Source of the DNA: Babylonia areolata
Lineage: Eukaryota > Mollusca > Gastropoda > Neogastropoda > Buccinidae
Reading direction: 5' to 3'
Assembly (NCBI RefSeq): GCF_041734735.1
Contig: NC_134900.1
Coordinates: forward strand, 31,709,870 to 31,773,869
Length of the DNA: 64,000 nt
In this document: positions 11,160-21,094 of the stretch, piece after piece
How positions within the stretch are numbered: the stretch's first letter is position 1
How the letters are laid out: each line of letters starts with the position of its first letter
Notes under the pieces: generated by a model
Told to the model about the DNA's origin: nothing
Database searches by the model: none
The model's input: only the letters and a program-made list of their open reading frames with translations
Translations under genes and position numbers: made by a program

Positions 11160-11336
11160 TATCACAACAGATTTCTCTGTGCGAAATTCGGGCTGCTCTC
11201 CCCAGGGAGAGCGCGTCGCAACACTACAGCGCCACACATTTCAAAGTTGGTTGGGTTTTTTTTTTCCCTGCGTGCAGTTTTTTTTTTAAAATTTGTTTTT
11301 CCTATCGAAGTGGAATTTTCTACAGAATTTTGCCAG
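11160..11336 (-). mobile_element. SINE S2, 3' portion only
   Basis: The minus-strand S2 3' end and part of the core (ATCACAACAGATTTCTCTGT... on the plus strand) run to GCCAGGAACA at 11336, where similarity stops and an S2 head in the opposite orientation begins. Confidence 0.8.
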
Positions 11337-11340
11337 GAAC

Positions 11341-11400
11341 ACACAGTGGAGTGATGGCCTAGAGGTAACGCGTCCGCCTAAGAAGCGAGAGGATCTAAAA
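11341..11400 (+). mobile_element. SINE S2 tRNA-like head, inverted relative to its neighbours
   Basis: GTGGAGTGATGGCCTAGAGG followed by AACGCGTCCGCCTAAGAAGC is the S2 head in plus orientation, with A-box-like TGGCCTAGAGG and a Pro-like anticodon arm. It lies between two minus-oriented S2 segments. Confidence 0.8.
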
Positions 11401-11410
11401 TACTCTTTCT

Positions 11411-11795
11411 GTCACAACAGATTTCTCTGTGCGAAATTCGGGCTGCTCTCCCCCAGGGAGAACGCGTCGCTGCAGACAGCGTCACCTATTTTTTCCCCTT
11501 GCAATTTTATTTGTTTTCCAATTAAAGTGGATTTTTAAATTTTTTTTTTTTTTTTTTTTTTTTTTAACAGAATTTTGCTATGGACAACCCTTTTGTTGCC
11601 GTCGGTTCTTTTACGTGCGCCATACGCATGCTGCACACGGGGACTCTGTTTACCGTCTCATCCGAATGACTAGCGTCCTGACCACCGCTCAAGGTCTAGT
11701 GGAGGGGGAGAAAATATTGGCGACTGCCGGTGTGATTCGAACCAGTGCACTCAGATTCTCTCGCTTCCTATGTGGATGCGTTTCCTCTATGCCAA
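11411..11795 (-). mobile_element. SINE S2, near full-length
   Basis: It shows the full order of 3' end, core (TCATCCGAATGACTAGCG on the plus strand) and head (GATTCGAACCAGTGCACTCA, then TCTCGCTTCCTA). A long T-run at 11545-11565 interrupts the core. Confidence 0.85.
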
Positions 11796-11859
11796 CACTC
11801 TACATACATCCACCATTTGTTTGTTTGCTTGTCTATTTCTTTGATGTCACTGCGTAAAA

Positions 11860-12393
11860 CACCTGCGTATATATGTATCATGACGTCCAAGAGTATTTAA
11901 CTGTCAAATGTTCCAGTTGAAAAGAAAAGAACCGTCTTTGCCAGGGTGAAAAAATACATGAACAGTCCAATTAATGGAGCTTTAATACTGGTGACTCTGA
12001 TTTATTTTACATACTGGTTGTACAAGCACTAAAAAGCATGGACAAAAAATACGAAATGCAAAAAAACAAACAAAAACCAACAACAAAAAACAAAGAGAAG
12101 ACAATCTTAGAACGATTTGAGATGCTGCGGCTGAAACTAAAAGCCAGAAAATAAGAACCAACAACAATTAACGACGAAAGTGCCATTACAGATGTTGAAA
12201 ATGTGGACAACAAGTTATGAAACGGCATTAAACAAAACAAGAAAAAAAAAAAAAACCCGTGAAAAATCCCATATAACCACAACAAAACCCTCAAACCCCC
12301 ACAACAATAACTCCTGTAAAGACAAATAATACAATTGAAAAGTTTGGGATATCAAAATGAATAAATCGTACACATTAAAAAAAAAAGCAAACA

Positions 12394-12398
<5 letters not shown>
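11860..12398. other. A-rich gene-free stretch
   Basis: Mostly AAAC/AAAAC-type low complexity. The open frames here are long Phe/Leu/Ser strings on the opposite strand with no recognisable domain. Confidence 0.5.

Positions 12399-12485
<87 letters not shown>
12399..12485. repeat. (AG)n microsatellite
   Basis: About 43 uninterrupted AG units, followed by GAATGAATGGATG. Confidence 0.97.
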
Positions 12486-12490
<5 letters not shown>

Positions 12491-12678
12491 TGGATGAGTG
12501 AATTTTCTTTAATGAAGCGGGATGAAATAAACAAGGACATGCACGTTTTTTTTTTCATCCGGCCCTCAGGGCAAAGAAATTCAACAAGCAAACAAAACAA
12601 CAAAAAAATAAACAACAAAAAAAACAAAACCCAAAAACAATGATGCTACTCCTCCTCCTACTAAGTAACGAAAACGAG

Positions 12679-12805
12679 ATAAATGAAAAGAGAAGAGAGA
12701 GAGAGAGAACAAAATAATATCATAGCAAGAAAGACAAATACAAATACAGAGAGAGAAGAGACGCTTTGACATTTTATTGTCATTACCTGTAAGGGTCTAC
12801 TGACA

Positions 12806-12872
<67 letters not shown>

Positions 12873-12930
12873 CTTTTTTTATTCAAGGATAAAGATTTTA
12901 GGCATTGCCTAGTCTTCCAATCTGTCCTTG
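12679..12930. repeat. Duplicated block also present at 14412-14635
   Basis: GATAAATGAAAAGAGAAGAG...GACGCTTTGACATTTTATTG...GTCTACTGACAAGGGA, an (AG)n tract and CAAGGATAAAGATTTTAGGC occur in the same order at 14412-14635. This copy has a longer (AG)n core. Confidence 0.9.
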
Positions 12931-12949
12931 TGACAAAAACAATAACGAT

Positions 12950-12991
<42 letters not shown>

Positions 12992-13405
12992 GAGAGAGAG
13001 AGAGAATTAGTTTTTGATTATTAAAAAAAAAAAACAAAAAAAAACACCACATAAAAAACCACCACCATCAAAAACCTGGCTCCGCAGAACTGTCAACAGA
13101 AACAAGGGTTTCGCTTAACAACAACAAAAAAGTCAGGTCACTGAAACCAAATCCACATGCCTGTCACACAGGCTACACACGTCACAGTCACACGGACATA
13201 GAAATGGACAGAAAAACGAAAAACACAAAGATGGGGCAGAAAAACACCACCACCACCACCACAGTTCCACTGGTTCTACGCTTCAGTGTTTCGCCGTCAG
13301 TGCTTGTTGAGGTTGAGTCAGATAATATGTAATTATACACCCCTTCAACTCAAGCCGAATACAATGGGCAGCCAACCAAAACCAAACATACATACAAGTT
13401 TGATC

Positions 13406-13434
<29 letters not shown>

Positions 13435-13437
<3 letters not shown>

Positions 13438-14540
13438 TGGTTATGTTCCCCAAAAAGATTTCTGCCCAGCTGACAATTTTGGAAGCTCAGCTACTGTGCA
13501 CTTGTCTGATGACGATCATCCACATGCATACAGACAGACGGGCAGACGTATACCATTACGATGAACAGATAACAACTACAATATCGTGACAACAACAACA
13601 ACAAAAAAAAACAAAACCAACCAACCAAACAACAACAAAAACAGTTGCATGCCATAAACATTATTCTAATGACAATGTAAGTCAGAGAATAAACTTCGAA
13701 CATACAAGTTCGACCCCCACCCCACCCCAAAAACAAACAAACAAAAAAACCCAAAACAACAACAACAAACAAACAAAAAAAAACAACCAATAATAAAAAA
13801 AAAATTCCTGGTTATGTTCCCCCAGTAGATTTCTGCCCAGCTGACAATTTTGGAAGCTCAGCTACTGTGCACTTGTCTGATGACGATCATCCACATGCAT
13901 ACAGACAGACGGGCAGACGTGTACGATTACGATGTTCCTGGTTATGTTCCCCAAAGAGATGCCTCGTTGACAATGCTGGCAGCTCACTCAGCTACTTTGT
14001 TTCTTTTGTGAAAACGATCAATGTGCATACAGGCAGACGCATACGATTACGATGGACCGATAACAACTACAATATCGTGCCCCCCTACCCCCCAAAAAAA
14101 CGAAAACCAAAAAAAAAACAGTTGTAAGCCATGAACATTATTTTAATGACAGTGAAAAGTCAGAGAATAAACTTCTCGAACATACAAAGACATAGACACA
14201 GACATAGTTTCAAGGCGGCCAGACCAAGACAGAAGTATGTGTGAAGCGGAACACTCGATCAGTTTCCTGGTTTATTTAGCACTGAGAACGAAACAAGACG
14301 GGTGACTGTGAAAGTGTGCCTTGTCAACATGAATCGAACACAGTTGTCATGCACACACCCAACTGTACACGCACACGCGCGTTTCTGTGTCACACACACA
14401 CACACACACAAGATAAATGAAAAGAGAAGAGAGAGAGAGAACAAAATAATATCATAGCAAGAAAGACAAATACAAATACAGAGAGAGATGAGACGCTTTG
14501 ACATTTTATTGTCATTACCTGTAAGGGTCTACTGACAAGG

Positions 14541-14591
<51 letters not shown>

Positions 14592-15390
14592 ACTATTACT
14601 CAAGGATAAAGATTTTAGGCATTGCCCAGTCTTCCAACATTATTCTAATGACAACGTAAGTCAGAGAATAAATTTCGAACATACAAGTTCGACACCCCCC
14701 CCAACCCCCCTCCCCCAAAACACAAAAAAACAAAACAAAAAAACTCCTGGTTATGTTCCCCCAGTAGATTTCTGCCCAGCTGACAATTTTGGAAGCTCAG
14801 CTACTGTGCACTTGTCTGATGACGATCATCCACATGCATGCAGACAGACGGGCAGACGTATACGATTACGATGTTCCTGGTTATTTTCCCCAAAGAGATG
14901 CCTCGTTGACAATGCTGGCAGCTCACTCAGCTACTGTGTTTCTTTTGTGAAAACGATCAATGTGCATACAGGCAGACGCATACGCATACGATTACGATGG
15001 ACCGATAACAACTACAATATCGTGCCCTCCTCCCCCCAAAAACAAAACAAAACAAAACAAAACAACAAAGAACAAAAACAGTTGCAAGCCATAAACATTA
15101 TTTTAATGACAGTGAAAAGTCAGAGAATAAACTTCTCGAACATACAAAGACATAGACAGACATAGACACAGACATAGTTTCAAGGCGGCCAGACCAAGAC
15201 AGAAGTATGTGTGAAGCGGAACACTCGATCAGTTTCCTGGTTTATTTAGCACTGAGAACGAAACAAGACGGGTGACTGTGAAAAGTGTGCCTTGTCAACA
15301 TGAATCGAACACAGTTGTCATGCACACATACCCTCACACCCACCTGTACACGCACACGCGCGTTTCTGTGTCACACACACACACACAAAT
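13435..15390. repeat. Nested segmental tandem duplication (939-bp period, about 130-bp sub-units)
   Basis: TCCTGGTTATGTTCCCC or a close variant starts blocks at 13435, 13806, 13936, 14745 and 14875. The last two pairs are offset by exactly 939 bp. Sub-units at 13806 and 13936 (and 14745 and 14875) are diverged homologues of each other, each ending near GATTACGATG. Between them are A-rich runs and the CATAAACATTATTCTAATGA block. Units 13806-14744 and 14745-15390 differ mainly in simple-repeat length. Confidence 0.92.
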
Positions 15391-16248
15391 ATATATATAT
15401 ATCTGTGTGTGTGTTAAACCAGTGTACATGGATAAGTCCTGAGCGGGTTTAAATTTTTTTTTTTTTAAACTTGTTTTGTAACCGGAATAGGGCTTCAAAT
15501 AAATCAATCAAAAAAGCACCACTATCATCGTTATTGTTCCGACGAATCCCATTTGCTGCAGTTTTTTTTTAATTTTTTTTTTTTTTTATCAGACTCCAAC
15601 AAAAAGTCAGGAAAGCATTTTTGGCTGCAAGTCGTCATCAGTGACAGAGAGGTCGACTGGATTCAAGATGGGTTTTTAATTTTTTATCAATTTTTTTTTT
15701 AATATATAATTCTTCCAGCGTGTTGTTCAGTGTATACATTGTGGAATAGCTGAATAGTTCCATAGATAAATAAATAAATAAAATTTATTAAAAAAAAACC
15801 CACAAAAAATCCCAACCCACAAAACAAACCGAGCCCAATCACACACCAAAAATAAACTTCTCCACTGAGAACGAATTGTTAGTCTCCGAAATATAAATAG
15901 CTGAAAGAACGCTGGTGACTTCTAAGGTCTGCATGACTGAAAAACAACAATTCTGTCCGGGGTTCATTCAAAAGGGGGGGGGGGGGGGGGGAGAGGGAGG
16001 AAGGGGTGGTCTGCTGTTTTCGAAACCCATGAAAATTTAAAGAGAGAGAGAGAGAGAGATGGGGGGTTGGGGGTTGGGGGAGAAAGAGTATGTATGTATG
16101 TGTATGTGTGTGTGTGTGTGTGTGCGTGTGTTAATGTACGTGTGTGTTGATGTGTGTGTGTGTTAATGTATGTATGTGTGTGTGTGTGTGTGAGGGGAGG
16201 GGGCTATCGTAAAAAACAAAAAACAAAACAAAACCCACAAAAATACCT
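15391..16248. other. Low-complexity gene-free stretch
   Basis: T-rich runs, an 18-G run at 15974-15991, (AG)n at 16041-16060 and (GT)n-rich DNA at 16090-16190. No gene or repeat family is recognised. Confidence 0.6.
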
Positions 16249-16322
16249 ATCCTGGACCGATAACGGGAAACGAACCCCTGGTCACACGCTTCCTAGTCGA
16301 ACGCATCACCTCCGGACCCCCC
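16249..16322 (-). mobile_element. tRNA-like SINE head fragment or tRNA relic
   Basis: The minus strand reads GGTCCGGAGGTGATGCGTTC, GACTAGGAAGCG, then GGGGTTCGTTTCCC. It has A- and B-box-like motifs and a Pro-type anticodon loop (CTAGGAA) like S2. The acceptor ends do not pair well, so it is not a functional tRNA gene. No SINE body follows. Confidence 0.45.
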
Positions 16323-16791
16323 CCCCCCCTCACACCCCCACCCCCTGAAAATTGATTCTTCCTGGTCCGCAGCATTCAAAAACATTTGTATGAAAAGAAA
16401 AAAACCAACAAAAAAACCCCAAACAAACCAACCAACAACAACTGGTATCAGTGTAAACTCAACGCTTTTAATTTAAAAAAAAAGGTCCTCCGAGGTTAAG
16501 TTCATCATATTTTTGGATTATCGCACGAGCACACACTTTCGGGTTGTGGGGGTAGGGGGGGGGGGGTATAGGGGGTGAGGGGATGGGTTCTAATCTAGGA
16601 CGAAAAAATTCCAGTGAGGGGGGAAAAAAAAATCCAGAGAAGACGAAGACAGACGCAGTTCTTGGAAAAAAAAAAAGAAAGAAAGAAAAAGACAACGACG
16701 ACAACAACAAAAAAATCCAAACAAAAAAACAAAACAAACAAAAACCCCCAAACCACAGCAGTGTATGGTGCGGTCCGGTGGGACGCCTTTT

Positions 16792-17061
16792 CACCTTCAC
16801 CTTCACCTCTCCCGTAGTCTGGGTTCAGACCGTTGGGGCACCGCTGCTGACCTGACCACCACCCCTCTCCACTCTTCACGGTTTTCTGAGTTCCTCAGGG
16901 CGTCACCGAGCGTCAAGCCTGTCCACCCCCGGATGTTGTCTTCCCATCTCTTCTTCTGCCGTCCTCTCCTTCTGCCTCCTTGTACGGTGCCTTGCAGGAA
17001 CGTTTTGGCAAGACCAGATGATCGGGAGATGTGTCCATACCACCTAAGTTTGCGTTTAAAC
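16792..17061 (-). mobile_element. 5'-truncated LINE, C-terminal end of the reverse-transcriptase polyprotein, with 12-bp target-site duplication
   Basis: An open minus-strand frame of 83 codons (17054-16803) ends in TGA. It carries KLRWYGHISRSSGLAKTFLQ and RRRGRQKKRWEDNIRGWTG, a recognisable C-terminal region of a common animal non-LTR retrotransposon polyprotein (basic GRQKKRW motif, then EEWRGVV). The stop is followed by a short (GGTGAA)n 3' tail. GGGACGCCTTTT is duplicated at 16780-16791 and 17062-17073, which fixes the ends. Being only 270 bp, the copy is dead on arrival. The clade (RTE- or CR1-like) is not settled. The fragment at 42540-43190 belongs to a related element. Confidence 0.88.
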
Positions 17062-17097
17062 GGGACGCCTTTTATAACATGTCAAACAAAAACTTTG

Positions 17098-17098
17098 A

Positions 17099-17130
<32 letters not shown>

Positions 17131-17254
17131 GGATAGATAGATAGAGAGAGAGGGATAGATAGATAGATAGAGAGGGATAGATAGATAGATATATATAGAG
17201 AGGGATAGATAGATAGATAGAGAGGGATAGATAGAGAGAGAGGGGGGGTAGGTA

Positions 17255-17285
<31 letters not shown>

Positions 17286-17540
17286 GGAGGGAGAGAGAGA
17301 GAGAGAGGGGGGGGAGAGAGTGAGAGGAAGGAGGGAGAGAGAGGAAGGAGGGAGAGAGAGAGAGGGAGGGAGAGTGAGAGAGGAAGGGAGAGAGAGACTG
17401 AGAGGAAGGAGGGAGAGAGTGAGTGAGGAAGGAGGGAGAGAGAGAGGGGGGGGGGAGGGAGAGTGAGAGGGAGAGAGAGAGAGTGAGAGAGGAAGGAAGA
17501 AGAGAGAGGGAGAGAGAGGGAGAGGGAGAGAGGAAGGAGG

Positions 17541-17627
<87 letters not shown>
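17098..17627. repeat. 530-bp purine tract, (AG)n with GATA and GGAAGGAGGGAG blocks
   Basis: The plus strand is almost pyrimidine-free. The left part carries (GATA)n islands (17139-17270), the middle has GAGAGGAAGGAGGGAGAGAG units and the right end is about 85 bp of pure AG. Opposite-strand Ser/Leu frames are artefacts. Confidence 0.95.
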
Positions 17628-17631
<4 letters not shown>

Positions 17632-18404
17632 ACACTTTGGATGCGCGGTACAAAATTTGGTACCAGTTATACAGGAATTCTTGATCTGAGATCAGCTGGA
17701 ATCGTCGTCACTTTTGCTCTTTATAAACGGGAGTGTTTTCTCATTGCCTCACATTCACCCCAGAAAAAAAAAATATCCACAAGCAGCAGAAAAAAATACA
17801 ATAATAACAACAACGACACCACCGAACAAACAACTAAAACCCACCAACAAAACCAAACCATAACACACACATACACACACACACAAAACAAAACCCAACA
17901 ACCATGACACGAGCTGAAGACATCACAGAGCCGCATCGTCAAAATAAAACAAAGCCCATAAATATACAGTACAGAAACAAAAGGCAATGCCTTCATGACC
18001 CACGTGTGATTACTACTGATACACACACACATATATGTATGAATGAATGAATATATATAGATTCCAAACGTTGTGCGGAGAAGTGAACGCACACAGCCGA
18101 ACATTCCTGACAATGTCGGATCGGCAATGCACGGACTGTCCAAACAACTTACAGTCGATCATTATCAATTTTCATATCTGTCCAACTTTTTTGGATTAAC
18201 CTTCCCCCCCCCCCCGCCCCCTCTCCCCCCCCCCCCCTCCCCCGTCCCCGTCTTTTCCAAGACTTGACCGCTCGGACACTCCATCATCATCAGCTGTCAT
18301 CGCGCGTTTCCATAGCGACCAACTTTTCATGACAGATGACGAACGGAGAACTTGTTCTTTGATCATATCGCCGACTGAAATGTTCGGCAGGTTCATTCTA
18401 GGGT

Positions 18405-18430
18405 AGAGAGTGAGTGAGGAAGGAAGGAGG

Positions 18431-18497
<67 letters not shown>

Positions 18498-18669
18498 AGG
18501 GAGAGAGAGAGAAGAAGGAGGGAGGGAGAGAGAGTGAGAGGAAGGAGGGAGAGAGAGGAAGGGAGAGTGAGAGAGGAAGAAGGAGAGAGTGAGTGAGCGA
18601 GGAAGGAGGAAGAGAGAGAGAGGGGGAGGGAGAGAGAGAGAGGAAGAAGAGAGAGGGAGAGAGAGGAAG

Positions 18670-18714
<45 letters not shown>

Positions 18715-18772
18715 CAGAGAGATAAAGAGAGAAAGGAAGGAGAGAGATAAAGGGAGAGAGAAAGAATGGTTT
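18405..18772. repeat. (AG)n purine tract with GGAAGGAGGGAG blocks
   Basis: Similar make-up to 17098-17627, including the same GAGAGGAAGGAGGGAGAGAG words, so the two tracts may be related by duplication. Confidence 0.93.
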
Positions 18773-19167
18773 AATGAATAGGTCTCAGGCCCATGCCATT
18801 GAGTAATCAGTACACAATGCCACTACTCTGTGCGTATTGATTTCATATTCAATACAATTACCGTTTCCACATTCAGTGTTCAGTATTGTCACTTGAAGAC
18901 AGAAATACATAAATATCATGTAACAAAATCAGAACATTTAAAAAAAAAAATATAGATAATACAGCAACATGTACGAAAATAGAAAACTGTCTAAAGGAAT
19001 AAGGAATATCATAAAAAAAGTAGATTTTTCGCAGATGGTTGTTACATATGCATTTCCATGTCATTTTTTTTTTAAAGCAAAACTTATGCAGAAACATTTG
19101 GAGCAAGACAAGTATAAAACAAATAAAATATAAATAAGATAAGCACAACCGTCCCTTTACGATAATC
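18773..19167. other. AT-rich gene-free stretch
   Basis: No conserved coding or repeat family recognised. Confidence 0.5.
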
Positions 19168-19431
19168 TTCTTCTTTTTTCTGCGTTCCCCGTGATCATGG
19201 TCTCAGACTTGCAGTCCTATGCTGGAAATGAAGGTGGTAGTCTTGATGAGGTCTTCTTTGGTGCCCCAGAGCTTTTCTGCCAGTGTGGCTCCATAGGGAC
19301 ACTGCTGCGTCCGTGCATCTTGATACAGGGGGGCAGGACTGCAGGATGTGCTCCGGGGTTTGTGGGCCTGTCTTACACGGGCAGTCAGGAGTGTGTGACA
19401 GCTTTATTCGGTACATGTAATCACACTCGTG
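19168..19431 (-). mobile_element. LINE 3' terminal fragment (CPC...TPEHILQSCP C-terminus)
   Basis: The minus strand encodes ECDYMYRIKLSHTPDCPCKT, GPQTPEHILQSCP and, after one frame change at a C-run, PLYQDARTQQ and EKLWGTKEDLIKTTTFISSI ending GLQV and a stop. This cysteine-containing region and the KLWG..EDL..T..FI end are typical of the C-terminus of RNase-H-bearing non-LTR retrotransposons. The 3' end reads GAACGCAGAAAAAAGAAGAAG, resembling the end of the S1 SINEs. The related piece at 40686-40817 carries DLNTKLWG and ADLRRTSEFVASLGLRP. Confidence 0.85.
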
Positions 19432-19757
19432 TTAATTTCATGACTCCATGCCATTAATCTGTGAACCTTACACATAGATATTCACCTCAAAAGAAAGGCT
19501 TTAAAAATTTTTTTTTAAATATTATTTTTAAAATATTACAAACGTAATCGGAAACGTTGAAACTTATTGCATTCATTTTCTCTGAAACAGGATCAGAATT
19601 GTCGTTGACAATACATGCACAGATTTCAGTCACTTATAGCTCGTCCAGTACTTTGTTTCTTTACACGAATCCGTTAAAAATAACACACAAACAAACAAAA
19701 CGACAAACCTGCGAGGACGGTGTTGGAATGGATTTTTTGTTTTTGTATTTCTTTTGA

Positions 19758-20137
19758 TCACAACAGATTTCTCTGTGTGAAATTCGGGCTGCTCTCCCCA
19801 GGGAGAGCGCGTCGCTGCACTACAGCGCTACCCATTTTAAAAATATTTTTTCCTGCGTGCAGTTTTATTTGTTTTTTCCTACCGAAGTGGATTTTTCTAC
19901 AGAATTTTGCCAGGAACAACCCTTTTGTTGCCGTGGGTTCTTTTACGTGCGCTAAATGCATGCTGCACATGGGACCTCGGTTTATCGTCTCATCCGAATG
20001 ACTAGCGTCCAGACCACCACTGAAGGTCTAGTGGAGGGGGAGAAAATATCGGCGGCTGAGCCGTGATTCGAACCAGCGCGCTCAGATTCTCTCGCTTCCT
20101 AGGCGGACGCGTTACCTCTAGGCCATCACCGCACTTT
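19758..20137 (-). mobile_element. SINE S2, full-length
   Basis: Full order on the minus strand: head (GGTGATGGCCTAGAGGTAAC, GTCCGCCTAGGAAGCGAGAG, GGTTCGAATC), core and the 3' end CTGTTGTGATC. The Pro-type anticodon loop CTAGGAA is intact. Confidence 0.9.
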
Positions 20138-20947
20138 TGGTTTAGTTCAACATAATTTTGAACCCGAGTTTACGGAACAAGAGTGAAGAAAAAACAACAA
20201 ACAAACAAACAAGCTTTTGAAACATCAACAACAGAGATAAAAGCTGCCAGTGCCGATGTGGAAACTTGCTGTGTTTGCCAAGCCCTGTCGTGACCGAAGA
20301 AAACACACGTTGCACGGACAATGAACACACTACAGCTACAGCTTTTGATAACGAGGACAGTAATGTGGGTCCGCAGTTTTAATCACAGAACACCCGTCGT
20401 CCCCTGCCCCCCCTCCAACGGGATGTTCAAAACCCGAGCAATCCCTGGAACTGGTTTTTGTAGCACAGTCGATGTGATGTCACAACTGAGCTCTTTCTGT
20501 TTCCTTTCTAGAGAGCCAAGCCCAATATGGCGCCGCCCTGTGTTGTGCCGGGTTTTTTTTTTCCAGACCTTCAGCTTGAATTATCACGCTAAGATTACGA
20601 AAATTGTAAAAAAAAAACAAAAAACCAACAACAAAAGGATAAAAAAAAATATCTCAAAGCCACAGAAAAATACGTGAAAACAAAAACATAAAGGCAAATA
20701 ACAGCAGAACGGACAGCTTGTGTTGTGTCATCTTAGTGTTTATAATATCACTACCTACCCCACCCCAGTGCAAAACAGCACAGATAGTTCATCATGGACT
20801 GTTGGGAAAAAAAGGGAGATAAAAGTGACAAGGCTTTCTGAGGGATGAAAAAGAAAAGGACTGGGAAGACATGGGGAAAAAAAAGAGAAAAAGAAATAGT
20901 AAAGGAAATTAAAAACAGCGGTAAAGAGAACCTAAAAGAGGATAAAA
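20138..20947. other. Gene-free stretch
   Basis: No domain recognised. AAAAAC-type low complexity at 20609-20700. Confidence 0.5.
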
Positions 20948-20961
20948 CACACACACACACA

Positions 20962-21029
<68 letters not shown>
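20948..21029. repeat. (CA)n(AT)n(CA)n(GA)n compound microsatellite
   Basis: Four dinucleotide blocks in succession. Confidence 0.95.
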
Positions 21030-21031
<2 letters not shown>

Positions 21032-21094
21032 TCCAACACAGATTTTCTTGAGTGCAAGGATAGTCGTTGTACTGAGCTCCGGTACTTCTATTGT

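Noticed and set aside
17072-17653. 193-codon Ser/Leu-rich minus-strand frame
   Set aside because: It translates the (CT)n strand of a microsatellite and contains no unique sequence beyond the ends.
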